From NCBI GenBank assembly GCA_030737835.1, contig JAUJYN010000012.1:5389731-5453730 (forward strand): 64,000 nucleotides of DNA, given 5' to 3'. A model generated the notes under the pieces. The model saw only the letters and a list, made by a program, of their open reading frames with translations. It had not been told where the DNA came from and ran no database searches. The position numbers and the translations under genes are program-made. The stretch comes from Acorus gramineus. Lineage: Eukaryota; Streptophyta; Magnoliopsida; Acorales; Acoraceae. Shown here in pieces: positions 44,465-57,480 of this stretch; within the stretch, counting starts at the first letter, position 1; each line of letters begins with the position of its first letter.

Positions 44465-47400
44465 TGTCACGCCCTAGGGCGGCCGTCCCCGAGACGTGGC
44501 AATATAAATAATATCAATAATCAATACAAGAGGTTAACAAATGACGCCAATATAACATACAAGGCTGGCAAAGCAATGATAACTGATAGCCCAACTGAAA
44601 TGCAGAAGCATAAAAATACCAATAAGTCTGTAAACCAAATATTATTACAAACTCGAATACACAATCACTGTCCTTTGAGAACCAAGTCTAGTCCAAATAA
44701 AATACAACCAGTGCAACATGCACGATTAACAAATACAAATGACACTAGGACTGCTGATAGCCTCGCACTCAGCCAACCGCCGGACAGAATGCTCCACGCA
44801 AGCAAGACCATGTCATAGGAAAGCTCCAGCTCCACACCCAACATCGCCCCTGTGGAAGAAACAGTACGTGAGGGGTAAGCTACAAGCTCGATGAGTGGCA
44901 AGAAACCAAGCACCAATAAAACAATTTAATGTTAAGGCAATTTCCTTTCAAGGAAAACATGGGTGAAAATTCAATGGATAACAAAGTCACGAGGTGGCAC
45001 AACCACACCTCGCCCTCGCCCTCGACCCTGAAGGGAAACTCTTGGGACACTCGGGGAGGAACAAACTGTTAACCATAACACATGGTGTTACTGGATAACT
45101 TGATACAACAAGTCCATTCGCTACGAGGTAGAGATACACTACGATACCTCAAGCGCTAGGAGTAACATACCCAAAGTATACTCAATGGATATAAGAGTCA
45201 CGTGACTACATGACTTCAACTTACCCTCATGCCCTCGCCCCTGAACAGAAACTCTGGGACTTACAAGGATAAACAAACGGGTTATTATAGCACATGGTGT
45301 TATTGGTTAACACAATACAACAAATCCCTTCCCTATGAAGTAGAGATACACTAAGATACCTCAAAGCGTTAGGCAACATCTCCGGAGTATACTCGACAGG
45401 AAAAAGGGTCACGTGACTACATGTCTTCAACTCACCCTCACGCCCTCGCCCCCAAAGGGAAACTCTGGGGCTATTAGGGTAAAACTATCTTGTCTCCGCC
45501 CTTTAACTCGGACCCGCTGAATGGGAAGACGATTCCACGCTCGCATTATCATCCGGTAGCTCTCTCCCGTGCAGCCTCTACCTGTCGGCCTTCCATGATT
45601 GGTACATCCGCTAGATGGGTACCACAATATGCATCGGTAGCACCTACAACTGATGGAACCACGCAGGACAGCTTCGACGCTGGGTAGCTTCGACGCGCGA
45701 TGATATTGGGAGGAAGCACTCCATATTTGCAATGCCAACCCTATGGAAAAACAACTACTCTCGGTAATCACATATCAATGCAATCGAATACGCTTGAACT
45801 CCCACACAGATCCGTCGCTCGAACGCAGGGAGTTACCTCTGCTCTCACACGGAGATAACCCTAAGGCATAACCCATCAAGCGATTCATACACTCTCCTAG
45901 CACTGATAGGCCTAGCTTAATATCATAACCACCGGTTAGAAACACCAATATGACAATGAATTCTTCTGAATTTAATTCGAGTGCATCACTCGGATGCAAG
46001 GTGGCGATTACATCGCTTGCGCTTTAGCTAATAAGGTACAACCCGATAGCGGGTCATACCCACGCCTATTATAGATAGGCTCAATTACTCTAACATGCAC
46101 ATAAATATAACTGGAGAATTCACTCACAATTAAGTACATGCACCACATGTATGACAACATAGTGATTTAATTATAAGGGTTCTCCCTAACATGGATAAAA
46201 AGCATAAACACATATCATGCAACATGCATACAAGGTATGGCCTAATTAAACATGCATAAAAGGCCATTAATCATACAAGAATACAAAGTATACCCTAACA
46301 TGCGTTGGATATCACCAACTTAAAAAAAAAGAATGGTCAAGCGCGATCTCACGCACTAATAGGTGCATGCCAATATTCTCAAGCAAACCTGAGTCAAGAA
46401 AGAACCACGTCTACTTACTCAGTTCACACAAAGAGAGAAGGCGAGAGAGAGGTAAACCCTCATCATCTCAAGGAGTTCGTTATAGCTTTGTCCCCAATAA
46501 CATGGGCATAACAACTACACCACACTCTCAAGTCTTAATGCAAGGGAATATTAGGCATGTACCCAATATTTACCAATGCTTACTAACATAGGGGTAGTAT
46601 TCAAATAAGAACTACCTAAGGCATGCCATATTCTATACACGAGATACATGCCCATACAAGCAGGGCGCATGCAAACATGATCATTCTTACATGAATACAA
46701 TACATAGGTAAGTACATGGTAGAATAGGGAGTTCTACACAACATACAAGCTATACAGGCCTAGCATGTAATGTCTAACATAATAGGTGTGTCAAGCTGCC
46801 CCATGGATGTGCGATGTACGACTACGTGCATCGAGTTCTTCCCGAAGGGTTGGATCGAACCACTCACTAATACCCGGATCGTTGTGCATCCAATCAACGA
46901 GATCTGCAAGGCAATGGCATCAAAAGGGTGAGTATAACTACAGAATAATAGCAATAAAATGATTAAATGGCCCAGAACTCAGACATGCACGCATACGAGC
47001 TCATACGACTACGTGCGAAGCGCGCGCTGACCCTACGCCTGCAGCACCTCATGCCAGTACATGCGCCCCTACGCACCACAGCGCCTCGCACACCCACACC
47101 GACATGCACGTCCAGGCGCGCTCACCCGCACGACAGGCATGCGCGCACACCTCCCGCGTGGGCAGACCCGCGCGCCTTCCCGCCTTCGCGCTCGGCACCC
47201 CTCCTCGGCCCTTCACACATACCCAAACCCAAACACTTCACATGCATGCCCTCTGCAACATCCTAGCAACTATAAAAGAAGGGGAAGAAGATTACCAAGA
47301 GAGGGGGAGGAGAAGCAAAGGTGTTGGGGCTCACAATGACACCACACACACCACCACCACCATCTCCCTCACTTCTTCACTACACATCTTCTTCATGGCT

Positions 47401-47928
47401 GAAAATACAAAGAGAGGAGGCAAGAGAGAGGGAATGAGAGCTAGAGGAGGAGAGAGAGAGAGAAAAACAACCTCTTACACACACAAACTCACCTTTCCCA
47501 CCATTTCTCTTCACTTCCAAGCCTTCCCTCCTTCAATTGCTCCATCAAACACACCATACGGAGAGGAAAAAAGTGAGAAAATGAGAGAGAGAGTGTGATC
47601 CAAGAGAGAGAGAGGTTGGAGAGAGAGAGAGGGAGAGATTTCATTTGGGGGAGGGGTTTAAATGGGGAAAAGGTGTTAGGTGGGGGTTGACAAGTCAACC
47701 CAACCACACTACCAAACAAAATTCTCCCTTTTGACTAGTCAAAGTCACCCTTTGACTTAGTTAAAATCCCCATCTCCCAATCCAGTAACGATCAAACCTG
47801 GATGCAATTCAGAACTACATATTTTCTAAAATGTTATTGGAATTCGATAAAAAATTTATATTGGTCATTTCCAAATATTACTTAAAGTATTTTCATTTCT
47901 TTGGACGGTCAAAATTGGGATATCTACA
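44465..47928 (-). mobile_element. 5' LTR of a Gypsy-type family C element (3464 bp)
   Basis: On plus it runs TGTCACGCCCTAGGGCGG to GGATATCTACA (TG...CA). The CGTGACA end is followed on minus by the primer site. It is collinear with C1 (21415-23836) and the inverse of C2 through the GAGGTAGAGATACACTACG repeats (45120-45370), the CACGCCTATTATAG block and a GC-rich tract (46980-47220). GA-rich tracts lie at 47410-47640. The right border falls inside a FAR1-type transposase frame. The opposite flank is lost with the rest of the element, so no target duplication can be checked. Confidence 0.85.
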
Positions 47929-48716
47929 GTCATTTTCAAAGGAGATCACATCAACAAAATATTAATATACAGCCCTACATTGTGCATCTGCCCCAAAAGC
48001 GCTCTTCAAACAATCATCGCTATCTAACTAAATCCTATGAAAAAGCGAGAATTTATTTCTTGCTGCCTGCTAAAATACTAAAGGAGTGCTTCGACATTGC
48101 CTTTTTCAAGCTCAAAACGTCTTATTTTATTGAAGAAATTCCAACAATTTCTTTATGTGAATAGAAGTTGATCATATATCCCCCTCCTTCGACAGCCAGG
48201 ACATCAAATGTCTTGCAGGGAGGAACCCCAGTAGCATCATTTATCGCTAGTTGTTTCATGGTATGTGCGGTCAAGGCCCGTTGACATTTGTGAAACTGTG
48301 AGAGCTTTGGACCTACCTTATGATTATGTTCAAGAACCAGCAGGTCTAACACCCACATACCATCTCCATATGTCTTAACTTGCATTCTCGCCTTGCAGTT
48401 GGTCTTACAGGCTGGTTTATAACAAAGCACTTATTTCACTGTTTGCTCTTAGTTGCCTTCTTCCTCTGCTTAATTTCCTTAAACACATAAATATCACGGC
48501 TTTTAAATCTCTTTCAACAGTGTATTTTATTATAGTTTTAACAATGCTGAATCCACAACGGAAATCATATTCTTTATATTATTCAAAGACTTCGTCGATT
48601 GACCTGAATTCTATTTCAACTTTTAGTTCTGGATCTCCATTTCTCTCGTCTTTCATATTGACATATGCATCTATTGCATGTATTTCATCGCCTTCACACA
48701 AACCCATGTATACTGG
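47929..48716 (-). pseudogene. FAR1-type MULE transposase, N-terminal part
   Basis: On minus, a probable acceptor (TTTTTCCAG at 48722-48714) is followed by ATG 48707 and a FAR1 DNA-binding domain: KVEIEFRSIDEVFE, a stop codon at 48581-48579, YKEYDFRCGFSIV, then CYKPACKTNCKARM, GMWVLDLLVLEHNHKVGP (zinc-binding C, C, H, H pattern). Further on come NVEALL, a stop, YFSRQQEINSRFF and, in a shifted frame, SAFGADAQCRAVY and YFVDVISFEND, the start of the MULE transposase domain. It is cut by the family C LTR at 47928. Such genes gave rise to the host regulators FHY3/FAR1, but stops and a frameshift show this is dead transposon sequence. Confidence 0.82.
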
Positions 48717-48751
48717 AAAAATACACAATATATTAAGCATCAATAATGATT

Positions 48752-51733
48752 TTGGGCCCCAACTTATAGACCCCGTTACAGGCCCCATAAGATGGCACAC
48801 TTGTAATTCCCTTTTTACCCTTATCATCCTTTTTTTCATTTTTTTAATAACCAATCCCTTTAATGGTGGAGCGGTTATGATTAAAAAAACCAAACCATTC
48901 AATTGTTTAACACGAATCAGCGGATGGTTTCACAGTATTTGATCGATCGTTTATGAAATTTAACATAAATAACAATCCGATTTCAGTTTTTGTGAGAATT
49001 TTCCTTCTTTTTTTTTTCTTTTTTTTTTTTTTTGTAATCCAAGCGATTTGTTTGTGATTTCATCAATGAAGATCGTTCCAAGTTTGGTTGTTTCGATTTT
49101 TTTATTTTTGCAGTTGCTAATAGAGAGATGAATCTTATTATTTTGCATGTATAATCCTTTTTTTTAAGCATTGAATCATTTCAATGTTATATTTTGTTAA
49201 GCACGTGTAATCATTCATGATGATTTAGATGTATATAATTTTGTTTTAATTTTGTTTATAAGTATCTTAATCTTTTATAATAATTATTCAATACATTTAC
49301 ACTTGTGCAATCAGTGTTTTTATTTTGAATTCAGAGACATTTCATGTGTAGAAGATGAATATTACATGCATCTTATTTTTTGTATTTTTTTATTTTTTTT
49401 GTTGATGACATTACTGTCGGTTAATGAAGGATTAATTTATATGTTAGACACATTTTCTAGTATATATTCATAGTCACAGTAATGTAGACATATTCATTGA
49501 ATTCAGAGACATTGTTATGTTATAATGCCTTATGAGCATATGAATCAATTTAGATACATTTCAAATGTATCTTAATTTTACACGCAACTAATTATGTATT
49601 TTCGTAGTAATCAAGTTATATTCATTGTGGTCATTTAGATTTGGTTATGTTGACTGATGGTGTTATTTTTACCATTCTGATTTGTTTTATAACAAGCAGT
49701 GATGCTGATTTTATGAATGATACACCAATCGATATTCAATTCATTTGACTGAGTTCAATGATACATGGTCTTTGGAAACTAGTATACAAAAGGAATTCTC
49801 AGATGGAGTTGATCAATAACATGCAGAAGAGATTGTTCCATGTGCAGAAGAGATTGCTACTTGTATCAATGCATTTTTACACTTATTGTTGACAATGCAT
49901 TACTGGTTTCATACTTGTGTCAATGTGTTGGGTCCAGTTAAATATATTACATGTAGTTACATTGAATAAAAAGTCAATAATTTTTTCAGATTGATATACA
50001 TTTATCTAATTTCAAATACATTTATGAAATATGAGAGATCTTGCATGTACAAATAATCAATTAATCATGATATCACAAATGATCTAATATATATTTATTT
50101 GATAAATTGATTCTTCTCACATAGACCTAACAAATAATCAAGTTATTGTTCTATATGCATTGTCATAACCCTATGATTCTCATATGTTACATTTATCCAG
50201 ATTCAGATGCATCTGACAAAATTCAGATACATGTAATCAATATGAGATATACTGCTATACAAACAACCAACCACTCATGATCATCAAATATTTTATCATC
50301 TGTTGAAACAACAATAAAACACATGAAACTAAAATGTCATTTACAGACGTCACCTAAAATTGTTTTCCATCTGTTGAAATATCAACAAAACATATGAAAA
50401 ATCATTTTTTCATACATAGACATCCACAAAAACTGACTATGCACTTGTTAGCTAAATTGTTTCTCTTCACATAAACATGACAAATTACTAATTAGTGTGC
50501 TATATACATCATCTTGACCCTGTGATCTTCATATGTGTATGTTCTATGTTTGTCATTGATGAATTTTTGTATGAGGTGTGCTTTTATGGATCTGCATCTC
50601 TCTTTGGTCATGTCTATCGTGACTTCCTCTTTAGTGGCATATTGTCCCATGATGTTGATGATTACTGGCCCACAATCCATACTGCAAGTTAAAAAAAATC
50701 CATTATGCAACAGGTAATTAGACACATATGAAGCCAATGAAAATTCATTACCTTAAATCATACGGTTTCAGACTCTTCTGTTTTCAAGATACATTTGACA
50801 GAAATTCAGATACATTTAATCAATAAGAGATATATTGCATTACAAACAACCAACCACTCATTATCATCAAAAAAAATTTCAATTGTTAAATCAGCAACAA
50901 AACACTTGGAAACTAAAATTTGTTATTTATAGACATCACTAAAAATTGCATTTCATCTGTTGAAACAACAAAACATTGAAACTAAAATCCAAATATAATT
51001 AAATCCAGATACATTTTTAGATTCTTCTTTTTCCAAATTCATTCACATTCATAATAATTAGATACATTTATAATCAATTTACAATAACATAATATTTATC
51101 TCTACATTTAATATTACCCAATAAAATTCATGAAAATCAATGTTCTCAATAAGTCACACTATTTAAATCTAGATACATTTTTTAAAATCATTTCACCCCA
51201 TTGCACCAGATACATTACGTGAACAAAAAAAAAATCCGATTATTGATATTAAAAAGTTGATGTGTATTAATCGAAGATCTTTGAGTGTTCATCTAATAGG
51301 ACAGCATAACCATCTTTTTAAGGCTATTTCACGATTGTATTTGGAAAAAAATAAAATCAGAATGACTAGAAAATGATTGTGGAAGAAACCAGACAAAAAT
51401 TTGGGAAAGAAATCAGAGAAGAAAGATTGAATACATTTTTTCACCATCGTTCCAACGATTAGGGGAAGGAAAATCGCTGAAATCGCAAACCATAAGTCAT
51501 CAAGGGTTTTTTTTTTTTTTTTTTTTTTTCCAAAGGCTACCATTTCGTTTCTTGATGTCGATAGTAGTGGGAGGCAATTTAAGAGTAGCTATTAAAGAGG
51601 GAGCTTTTATGTTAGAGAAGAAATTCTAAAATCAAATAGGGGTAATAATGTGTTTTCCCTTTTAACTTTTTTAAAAAATCAAACAAGGGATCATTGGGGC
51701 TTCTCAATAGGATTTAATTTTTGGAGCTCAGAT
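48752..51733. mobile_element. Tentative MULE-like element with TACATTT motifs and a Ulp1 fragment
   Basis: A weak inverted similarity links the left end (GGGCCCCAACTTATAGACCCC, GGCCCCATAAG) with the right end (complement of CTTCTCAATAGGATTTAATT and GGAGCTC). The interior is very AT-rich with T runs (49008-49034, 51508-51530), many GATACATTT motifs (about 49550-51190) and diverged repeats: 50113-50400 recurs in part at 50463-50540 and 50775-50990 (ACAAACAACCAACCACTCAT and CATCTGTTGAAA). Borders are uncertain. Confidence 0.4.
50492..50737 (-). pseudogene. Ulp1-like protease fragment around the catalytic cysteine
   Basis: Minus frame reads FFLTCSMDCGPVIINIMGQY, then MTKERCRSIKAHLIQKFIND. The DCG motif with the following hydrophobic helix and the later Arg/Lys-rich helix fits the C-terminal third of Ulp1-type proteases, the very part missing from the 40.9-41.1 kb remnant. 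It is an isolated piece of about 70 residues. The assignment rests on one motif and helix spacing. Confidence 0.5.
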
Positions 51734-52586
51734 AGCATAACTAATTAAGCATATACTCATTTAAAATGGTATATACTTAATTAAAAAAGTATATACAACA
51801 TTAAGTTAGTATATGCTGTGTTAAAGTGGTATACACTATGTTATATAAATACACCTTAAGAGAACATAGTATACACCAATATAGTCTAGTGTATACTTTT
51901 TAATCGATTATTATGTCACTCTTTCGACCTATTCAACATGTGTGTGATGTTACACACTGAATAAATCTCATCAACGTAATATTTATTTTAAAATAAAAGA
52001 ACTGTTTCTATAACGAACCCTTATTGTACAAATATCAAAAGTTAAAAATGTCATACGTGTTATCCTACAAAAAAAAATGTTCAGAATTGTAGAGATTAAA
52101 AATTATGCTCACAACATCACGTGAAAAATATTACACAAACAAATACTTATTTTTCACTTTCAACTAAATATTTGCTTCAATACTTCAAATGTTATGCAAA
52201 AATGTAGAAAAATAACGTAAACTTACTTTTTAGAAGATTCAAAAAAAAAATAAAAAAACACGTCAGGTCATCAAAACAGATTCAAAAGTGAAATAAATAA
52301 AAAAATAATTTTTATTTTTTTTTCCTTAAAAGTGATTTAAGAGAGAAACTAAAATTTAAATTTTTTTTAGAGGAAAAAAAAAAAATATGGCTGATGTGGA
52401 GGAGAGAGAGTAACATTTTTCGCAGTCTGACGTGGAGACTGCATGTATCGATACATTCATACATTCCATAACCTGGTCCGGTTTGCGGCCCGAATATCCG
52501 GGCTCTCTCTAGAATATGAAAATATTATAGTGAGACCGTCCATTTTTTTTTTTTTTTTTTTATTTCTTAATCAACACGTAGCGAAT
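51734..52586. other. Spacer upstream of GPC1, with weak TATACACTATGTTA repeats
   Basis: 51760-51900 holds about six degenerate copies of the TATACxCTATGTTA motif seen near 41.5 and 43.8 kb. The remainder is AT-rich; a run of ~19 T (52543-52561) precedes the GPC1 core promoter. Confidence 0.5.
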
Positions 52587-52593
52587 TATAAAA
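52587..52593 (+). promoter_or_regulatory. Candidate TATA box (TATAAAA) of GPC1
   Basis: TATAAAA lies 121 bp upstream of the ATG at 52708. The leader between them is A-rich and lacks upstream ATG codons in a favourable context. Confidence 0.55.
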
Positions 52594-52707
52594 GCACATA
52601 GGTTCAAATTCCCGAAAAAAAAACCGAAGCAATCACAGGCTCACAGCCAGAGAAGAAGAAACACTTATTAGACGCAAATTTTATTCAATCAGGGAGAAGG
52701 AGAGAGA

Positions 52708-55700
52708 ATGTCGGACGGAGAAGCTACTTTCGACGATGGAGAACCCTTTGGGAAGGTCCGGCTGAGACTCTCCGACCCTTCTAAGGTGCTCTATCCCTAT
52801 TTCTTTCTGATTCATCTGAGCTATTGAAGAGGAGATTTGATTCGAATTTGCTTAAAGGGGTCTGTTTATTTTGTGTGTGTGTTTGTATTTCTTTTAAAAT
52901 TTATTTAAGAGGGTTGTCCAAACGAAGGAGCTTTTGTCGAAACAAGCAGTGCAAACGAAGGAGATTCTGTCTAAACAGGCCGTTAAGATCGCCAAGCAGG
53001 CCGAAGAGCACGAGCGGTTCATCAACAAGGTCCATCTTTTTAATTTTCATATCCCCCACTGTGTTTTCAATTTGCATTTTATTAACATTGCAGTTTTTTT
53101 TTTTTAGTTATTCATTTTTGTTTCCACGGATTCTATGCTCTAAAGGGTTTGTATTAGGATGAATTTTATTTTTATATTTCTTACCAATAAGTCTCTGATA
53201 TAAAAAAAAATATTGGGTTACCAACAGAGAATCGTGATTCTAGATATTTTCATATTGTTTCCATGGATTCTATGCTCCAAGGTTTCTATTTTGGTTTTTC
53301 TTACATGGGTTTTTGTTGTTCAATTTTTTTAATTTTTAATTATGTATTTATTTTGGTAGAAGTTGACTTCTTTTTTTGTTTTATGTTTCTGAATGTACTG
53401 TATAATGGGTTTTTTTTTCTTTTTTTTTTTCCATTTAGGTGACCCATCTATTGGGGGTTCTTGGATTTGGCGCCTTTTGCTACCTCATGGGGGCAAGTGA
53501 GTATTATCTTTCTTCTTGAGGAAAGAACATGTTGTGGCTATTCAATTATGTTCATTTCGAGGGTTTCTTGGTGTTGTTATGTTGACATGTGGTTCTCTGT
53601 GTGTGTTAGGACCCCAAGATGTGCCGTATGTCTACTGTCTGTTCTTTGTCACGTTTGTCCCTCTCCGATGGATATACTATCGGTTCAAAAAATGGCATTA
53701 TTATCTTTTGGTGAGCATCATAGTTCTGGATTTTGTTCTTTCATGTTGAAATCAGTAACAGATTGATGATGAAGATTAAGTTACAAACTAATATGATCCT
53801 GAATTGCAAATTAGAGAAGCTAGAGTAATTGATGATGAATTATTTTAAAATATTCTCCTCTGAATCAATAAGCTTCCTAAACTTTTAAAATGCTAGGATC
53901 TGTGTGTTTACCCTAAATTTCTACTTGTCATGATTTGAATAATTGAAGGCAAATGACGATCCAGATACTATAGTGTTGACTGGTAAAGAGGCATAAATAA
54001 AACTGGACCATTCTGTTTGTCATGACTTGACGAGACATTTCACTTAATTAACCCAAAAGTTATATTGTATGGCTTTGATTGAATTCCTCATTGTACAGTG
54101 GGTGCCTGCAATATATTAATGTTGAGCTTGAAAAACAGTAGAACACAAGAATCTGAGTTAAGCATTCTTTCTTTTTACACTACTGTCCGGTTTTCATAAC
54201 ACTGGATAGAGGAGTGGAGGAACACAGGGATACTGAGTCTATAGAAGAATTGGAAGTTTAAGGTGGATTTGAAAATGCAACCTAATCAATCTATTTTTGT
54301 AGAAGTACCTTTGTCAAATATGATGGTTGTAGGAGTGTAATACATAAATGGTTTTGTACTATGAAGCACCTGCACATATTCAACATACTTGTGTTGAGCA
54401 ACAGATTGAGATGGAAACAATAGATCCCAATCTAGTGTCCGTACAATAAAAACTCACGCCTAATCAGCTTTTCCCACATCAGAATTTTTCCAAAGGCTTG
54501 CCTACTAGCTGAAGTGGGCTTAGTTTTTGGCTTGGGACTTGGACCTCTGAGGGGCATCATAGAGATAATGAAAGGGAATGAGTTTTGTAGTGCCAATGCT
54601 CACAAGTTTTGTACTTTCTGTGGTGTCTCTCATATGGATTTTTCACTTCTAGTTATATTAATTTGGTCCTACGTCTTATATAAAAAAAATTGCGCTGCCT
54701 GGCACTCGTTCGACTACCAGGAACCCCTCTTAACCCTATTCAGATTATTCTAACATTTCGTTATTCTTGCACTGGTTCATGCACCAATGAGCTACTCATT
54801 CTACACTTGTTAACTTTGTCATGGTCGTGGTGCTCACCTTGAGCGCCTCATTAGGGCCTTTATCGGCTTTATGATAAGGATTCAAGCAATTTAATGTGTT
54901 GGTGATCCAATATGTTAGCAGCGAGTTGGGGAACAACTTTGAATGTGGCACCTAAGACATGGGTGGCCTTTGTGCTTTCATGGTACATGATGCCAAAGAA
55001 ACTGAGAAATTCTTGCAGAAGATGGAGCTATGATTTTGGGCCCTGAGGATGAGAGGGATAAAGTGCTAATTGAGGGGAGGAGAAGAGTAGGATACTTTAA
55101 GAATTAAGAGGAGGAAAAAGGAGGGAATCAGAGGTGAATGAATTAGCCAATAGGAGAGAATGATGATACTAGTGAAAAATGAATAAAATTTATAGTGAAG
55201 TAATAACCAAACTGTTGGAAATCAATGACAGAAATGAACCAAAAACTATGACATAGAAAATAGAGAAGAGCATGAAATTACTTGTTTTGGTTTATTCCAA
55301 GATGAATAATACTAAGAATGAGGAAATGATGGAAAGAGGAAATAGAACCAAAAACTATGACATAGAAAATAGAGAAGAGCATGAAAATTACTTGTTTTGG
55401 TTTATTCCAAGATGAATAATACTAAGAAAGAGGAAATGATGGAAAGAGGAGATAGGAAGTCCATCAGAAGTGAGTAATAGTTTAATAGGTTAATATATAA
55501 CCATAAGATAGAAAAGTAAACGGGAGATCTAATTTTCAGGTTGAGAATTTGAATTTGTTATTATCAATTCCATCCTTGAATCAGAATGCTCCCAGATTTA
55601 TGGATACTAGGGGACTCCTTTATTTCCAAAATGAGGCTTCAAGAGAGAGGTTGCCAGAATACGCTCCTCCTTATCGAGGCCTTTTGCACAGAGGCAGTTT

Positions 55701-57480
55701 AAAGTCCCTGGATTGGAGCCCCCTCATTATAAGATCCTAGAACAAGTTGGCTGGGTGGAGCGGGAAGGTTCTGAGCTTTGGATGGAAGAGAATTCTTCTA
55801 CAAGCTGTCACGACTAACATGAATAAAGCTCTCCTTACCAAATGGCTTTGGGGACCATCAGGAGAGGCCCTAGATTTTGTGGGGCTCTAGTTGTCAGTTA
55901 CAAATACTGTTATGGTGATCATCATTTGGCAGATTTTTCTGCTGCTGCAAACATTGTGTCAAGACTGTGGAGATATATAGTCATAGTCGCCCCAATTTTT
56001 TTTTAGTGCTCTGAGATCCACATTGTTAAGGGAGAAAGACCAAATTCTGAACTGATCAGTGGGTGAATCTGCAGTGTCAGAAGAACACATTCCCTAGTTT
56101 GTTAAAAGGTGCTTTCTCAAAGGAGGTTCTGTGGGTGCTTCCTGTCAGATCATGGGGGTGAAAGTTTGGTGGTCTAGATTCAAAAGGAATCTTAATGATG
56201 AAGAAGCCAGGGAAGCTGAGGTTCTGAGAAAGAGTTATATGATCTCTTTAATGGAGGATCAGAAGACCTGAACAAGACATGCAGAAAGAGTCTTTACTGC
56301 AAAGTCCTGCTACAATTTCATTGGGACGATGCAGGGCCAAATCTCGCAGGTTTATAGGGGTCGTGAGGTTCTTCATCTATTTTACTGTTGGAAGAAAAAT
56401 TCACCCTTGAAAGTCCAGGGTTCTATGTAACAAAGTTGAACAGAGCAATTTGGGCTTGGGATGCACCCCTTGGTTGGGTTGTGAATTCTGTGGAAATCAC
56501 ATAGCATCTGCAGCATACCTGCTCCTGAAATGTGAGTTTAGTAGGGCTGCCTGGAGCATGGTTTTAAGGGCTTTGAATAAGACAGTTGATCGCTTTTCAA
56601 TTTTCAGCATGATAACTAATTTCCAAGGACAAAGGAAGAAACCAAAGCTAACAATTTAAGATTATTCCATCATTCCCACGTAATCTGTTGGGCTTTATGG
56701 CTAAAATGCAAAATTGTTCGAGGGAGAATGCTCTCCGGAAAACACTTCGATGCCACAGGTCTGCTTTTTAAAGAATTGGAGCAAACAGATAATGAAATCA
56801 GAAATACAAATCTTAAAAAGGAAGAATTTGTTCTTGTTAGAGTGAGCTTTCTTCTCTGTCTTTTTCTTGTAATATCATCCTTTTGTCTATTAATGTATTG
56901 GTGGGTACCACCTTTTCTCACCCAAAAAAGAAAAAGAGACAGGAGTGTCTTATTAACTAAAGAAACATGAGAAGGGAAGTAAATGCTGTGGACTGATGAT
57001 TAATAACCTCAGCAAAGAGTCGGTATGGAAGAAGAAAAATCAATTTGAATTCAAACTGCTGATGATAATGCATGTTATTGTAGATTCATTATCTATTACA
57101 TGACTGATATGGATTTTAGTATTTTTAATTCTTCGTTCCTTCAAACATCCTCAAAGTAGAAAATAAGGCTCTAATCGGATCAAATAACTTTTCTGGGATT
57201 TTGCAGGATTTCTGCTACTATGCCAATACAATCTTCATGGTTATGCTTCTCTTCTTTCCTAAAAATGAAAAGCTTTTCATGGTTTGCTTTTCATTTGCAG
57301 AAGTAAGTCATGGGTTTCTTAGTTTTCCCTTCGCTGCATATACACAGTTTCCATTATATGCAGAGTCTGACTTGCAAATACTTCAGGGACCTTTGGCATG
57401 GGCTTTGATTGTTTGGCGTTGTAGTCTGGTGTTTAGTTCTGTTGACAAAATAGTTAGCGTACTGATACATCTGTTACCTG
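52708..57480 (+). CDS. GPC1: Glycerophosphocholine acyltransferase 1, exons 1-6 (gene continues beyond the window)
   Basis: Six exons with GT/AG borders: 52708-52785, 52910-53029, 53439-53496, 53610-53710, 57207-57302, 57387-57480 (547 nt, 182 codons plus one base). Phases join without a break. The protein starts [16 protein letters not shown]; exon 2 gives a coiled, Lys/Gln-rich repeat ([20 protein letters not shown]); exons 3-6 give membrane segments with [67 protein letters not shown] and [20 protein letters not shown]. This is almost residue for residue the conserved first half of the plant GPC1 family (DUF2838, about 380 aa), ER-membrane enzymes that acylate glycerophosphocholine to lysophosphatidylcholine. 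No frameshift or stop, so it is probably functional. The next exon, expected to start TVFF...RWW, was not found up to 64000. Confidence 0.93.
55236..55455. repeat. Tandem duplication, period ~109 bp, two copies
   Basis: Copies at 55236-55344 and 55345-55455 start GAACCAAAAACTATGACATA and end GGAAATGATGGAAAGAGG. They differ at only a few positions (one extra A, AAGAATGAGG against AAGAAAGAGG), so the duplication is recent. Confidence 0.92.
55556..56660 (+). mobile_element. Decayed LINE fragment in GPC1 intron 4
   Basis: Plus-strand pieces match the C-terminal side of a plant LINE ORF2: [40 protein letters not shown] (the LAGWKGKLLSxGGR block after RT), [12 protein letters not shown], then a zf-RVT-like segment at about 56450-56560 ([20 protein letters not shown]). 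Stops and frameshifts separate the blocks. Dead. Confidence 0.75.

Larger units (their letters stand above)
53711..57206 (+). other. GPC1 intron 4 (3496 bp), enlarged by repeats
   Basis: Bounded by GTGAGC at 53711 and TTTTGCAG ending 57206. It holds a tandem duplication (55236-55455) and a decayed LINE in the same orientation as the gene (about 55556-56660). The other introns of the visible gene are short (124, 409, 113 and 84 bp). Confidence 0.85.

Noticed and set aside
52575-52620. tRNA-like GGTTCAAATTCC near the GPC1 promoter
   Set aside because: No acceptor stem, D-arm or anticodon arm can be formed around it.
53461-53766. 101-codon and 77-codon frames across GPC1 exons 3-4
   Set aside because: They read through an intron; the spliced exons reproduce the conserved GPC1 protein instead.
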